Source of the DNA: a virus
Reading direction: 5' to 3' (one strand)
IMG/VR virus record: IMGVR_UViG_3300000228_000003
Span: 27,991 to 91,990 of that record
Length of the DNA stretch: 64,000 nucleotides
Of this stretch, positions 63,765 through 64,000 are shown piece after piece. The stretch's first letter is position 1. Each line of letters begins with the position of its first letter. The notes beneath the pieces were generated by a model, which was given only the letters and a program-made list of their open reading frames with translations, was not told where the DNA came from and did no database searches. Position numbers and translations under genes: made by a program.

Positions 63765-64000
63765 ATTACACAAATAAAAAAACTGTGAAAAATTATACGC
63801 TTACTAATGGTATACTATTCCCTGTACGAGTAGCTGGATATCAAACACCATGGATACGACCTATTACTATCGATTCTACAGAGAGAGCGTTAAACGAACT
63901 CTCACAGGTGTTAACTGCGTCTTATGCTCCGGATATACTATCAGTTACAAAAGCAGCTACCATAAGTGGATTAAGTGGCGTAGCATCAACGCCTATAGGA
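63746..64000 (+). CDS. Hypothetical protein, N-terminal 85 aa, runs off the window
   Basis: ATG at 63746 with GGAGGAAATG upstream; open to the last base. Begins MFQGEVDYTNKK, then a beta-type segment (NGILFPVRVAGYQTPW) and an Ala/Ser/Gly-rich stretch. The start overlaps the 507-aa gene by 19 bases, so it is translationally coupled. Too short to name. Confidence 0.6.
   Translation, partial: MFQGEVDYTNKKTVKNYTLTNGILFPVRVAGYQTPWIRPITIDSTERALNELSQVLTASYAPDILSVTKAATISGLSGVASTPIG

Overview
The window is very AT-rich, packed with genes on both strands, and holds the virion and replication genes of a large tailed phage (jumbo phage class). The anchors are a complete terminase large subunit (53149-55290, minus), a probable portal protein (38577-41006, minus), a probable major capsid protein (31887-34079, plus), a multisubunit-type RNA polymerase beta-like chain (14434-18732, minus), a DnaB-like helicase (29792-31306, minus), a RecJ-like DHH exonuclease (46140-47885, minus), an SbcD/Mre11-like metallophosphoesterase (57987-59075), an ATP-grasp enzyme (60060-61055), a probable ssDNA-binding protein (61117-61713) and the C-terminal part of a RecA-fold ATPase at the left edge. 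A phage-encoded cellular-type RNA polymerase, a ~730-residue capsid protein and a family of processed internal head proteins together point to the phiKZ-like/giant phage group. The host cannot be read from the sequence. No tRNA, rRNA, CRISPR or insertion sequence was seen, and no gene-free gap exceeds 300 bases (the longest is 48649-48906).

Layout: 1-2340 recombination-type ATPase and two unknown genes; 2466-2798 a small cassette-type gene; 2846-9015 baseplate/tail-type structural genes, diverging at 6751-6811; 9019-14398 three internal head protein paralogues; 14434-18732 RNA polymerase beta; 18834-28566 structural genes and four more internal head paralogues; 28626-31306 a small membrane protein, an unknown gene and the helicase; 31382-38541 capsid protein and associated genes; 38577-47885 portal, a large portal-linked gene, small head/tail genes and RecJ; 47971-48648 a membrane-anchored papain-like protease; 48907-52293 unknown genes; 52376-57552 an array of small GC-richer cassette genes around the terminase; 57570-64000 nucleic-acid metabolism genes (phosphoesterase, ATP-grasp, SSB) and conserved unknown genes, running off the right edge.

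Regulation is unusually readable. Most transcription units end in long, often perfect palindromes; several sit between convergent genes and can stop both directions. A repeated leader cassette (AT-rich TATATTATTAATA-type box, short stem-loop of AACAYC/GRTGTT type, then AAGGATTTAAAATG) stands in front of at least seven genes, with an eighth copy of the stem-loop lacking the promoter box. These genes are mostly GC-richer than their surroundings and include the papain-like protease, a Cys-rich hexapeptide-repeat beta-helix protein and a small paralogous family with swapped N-terminal modules. This dispersed cassette regulon is the best candidate for an undescribed system in the window, probably early, host-directed genes; that role is inference.
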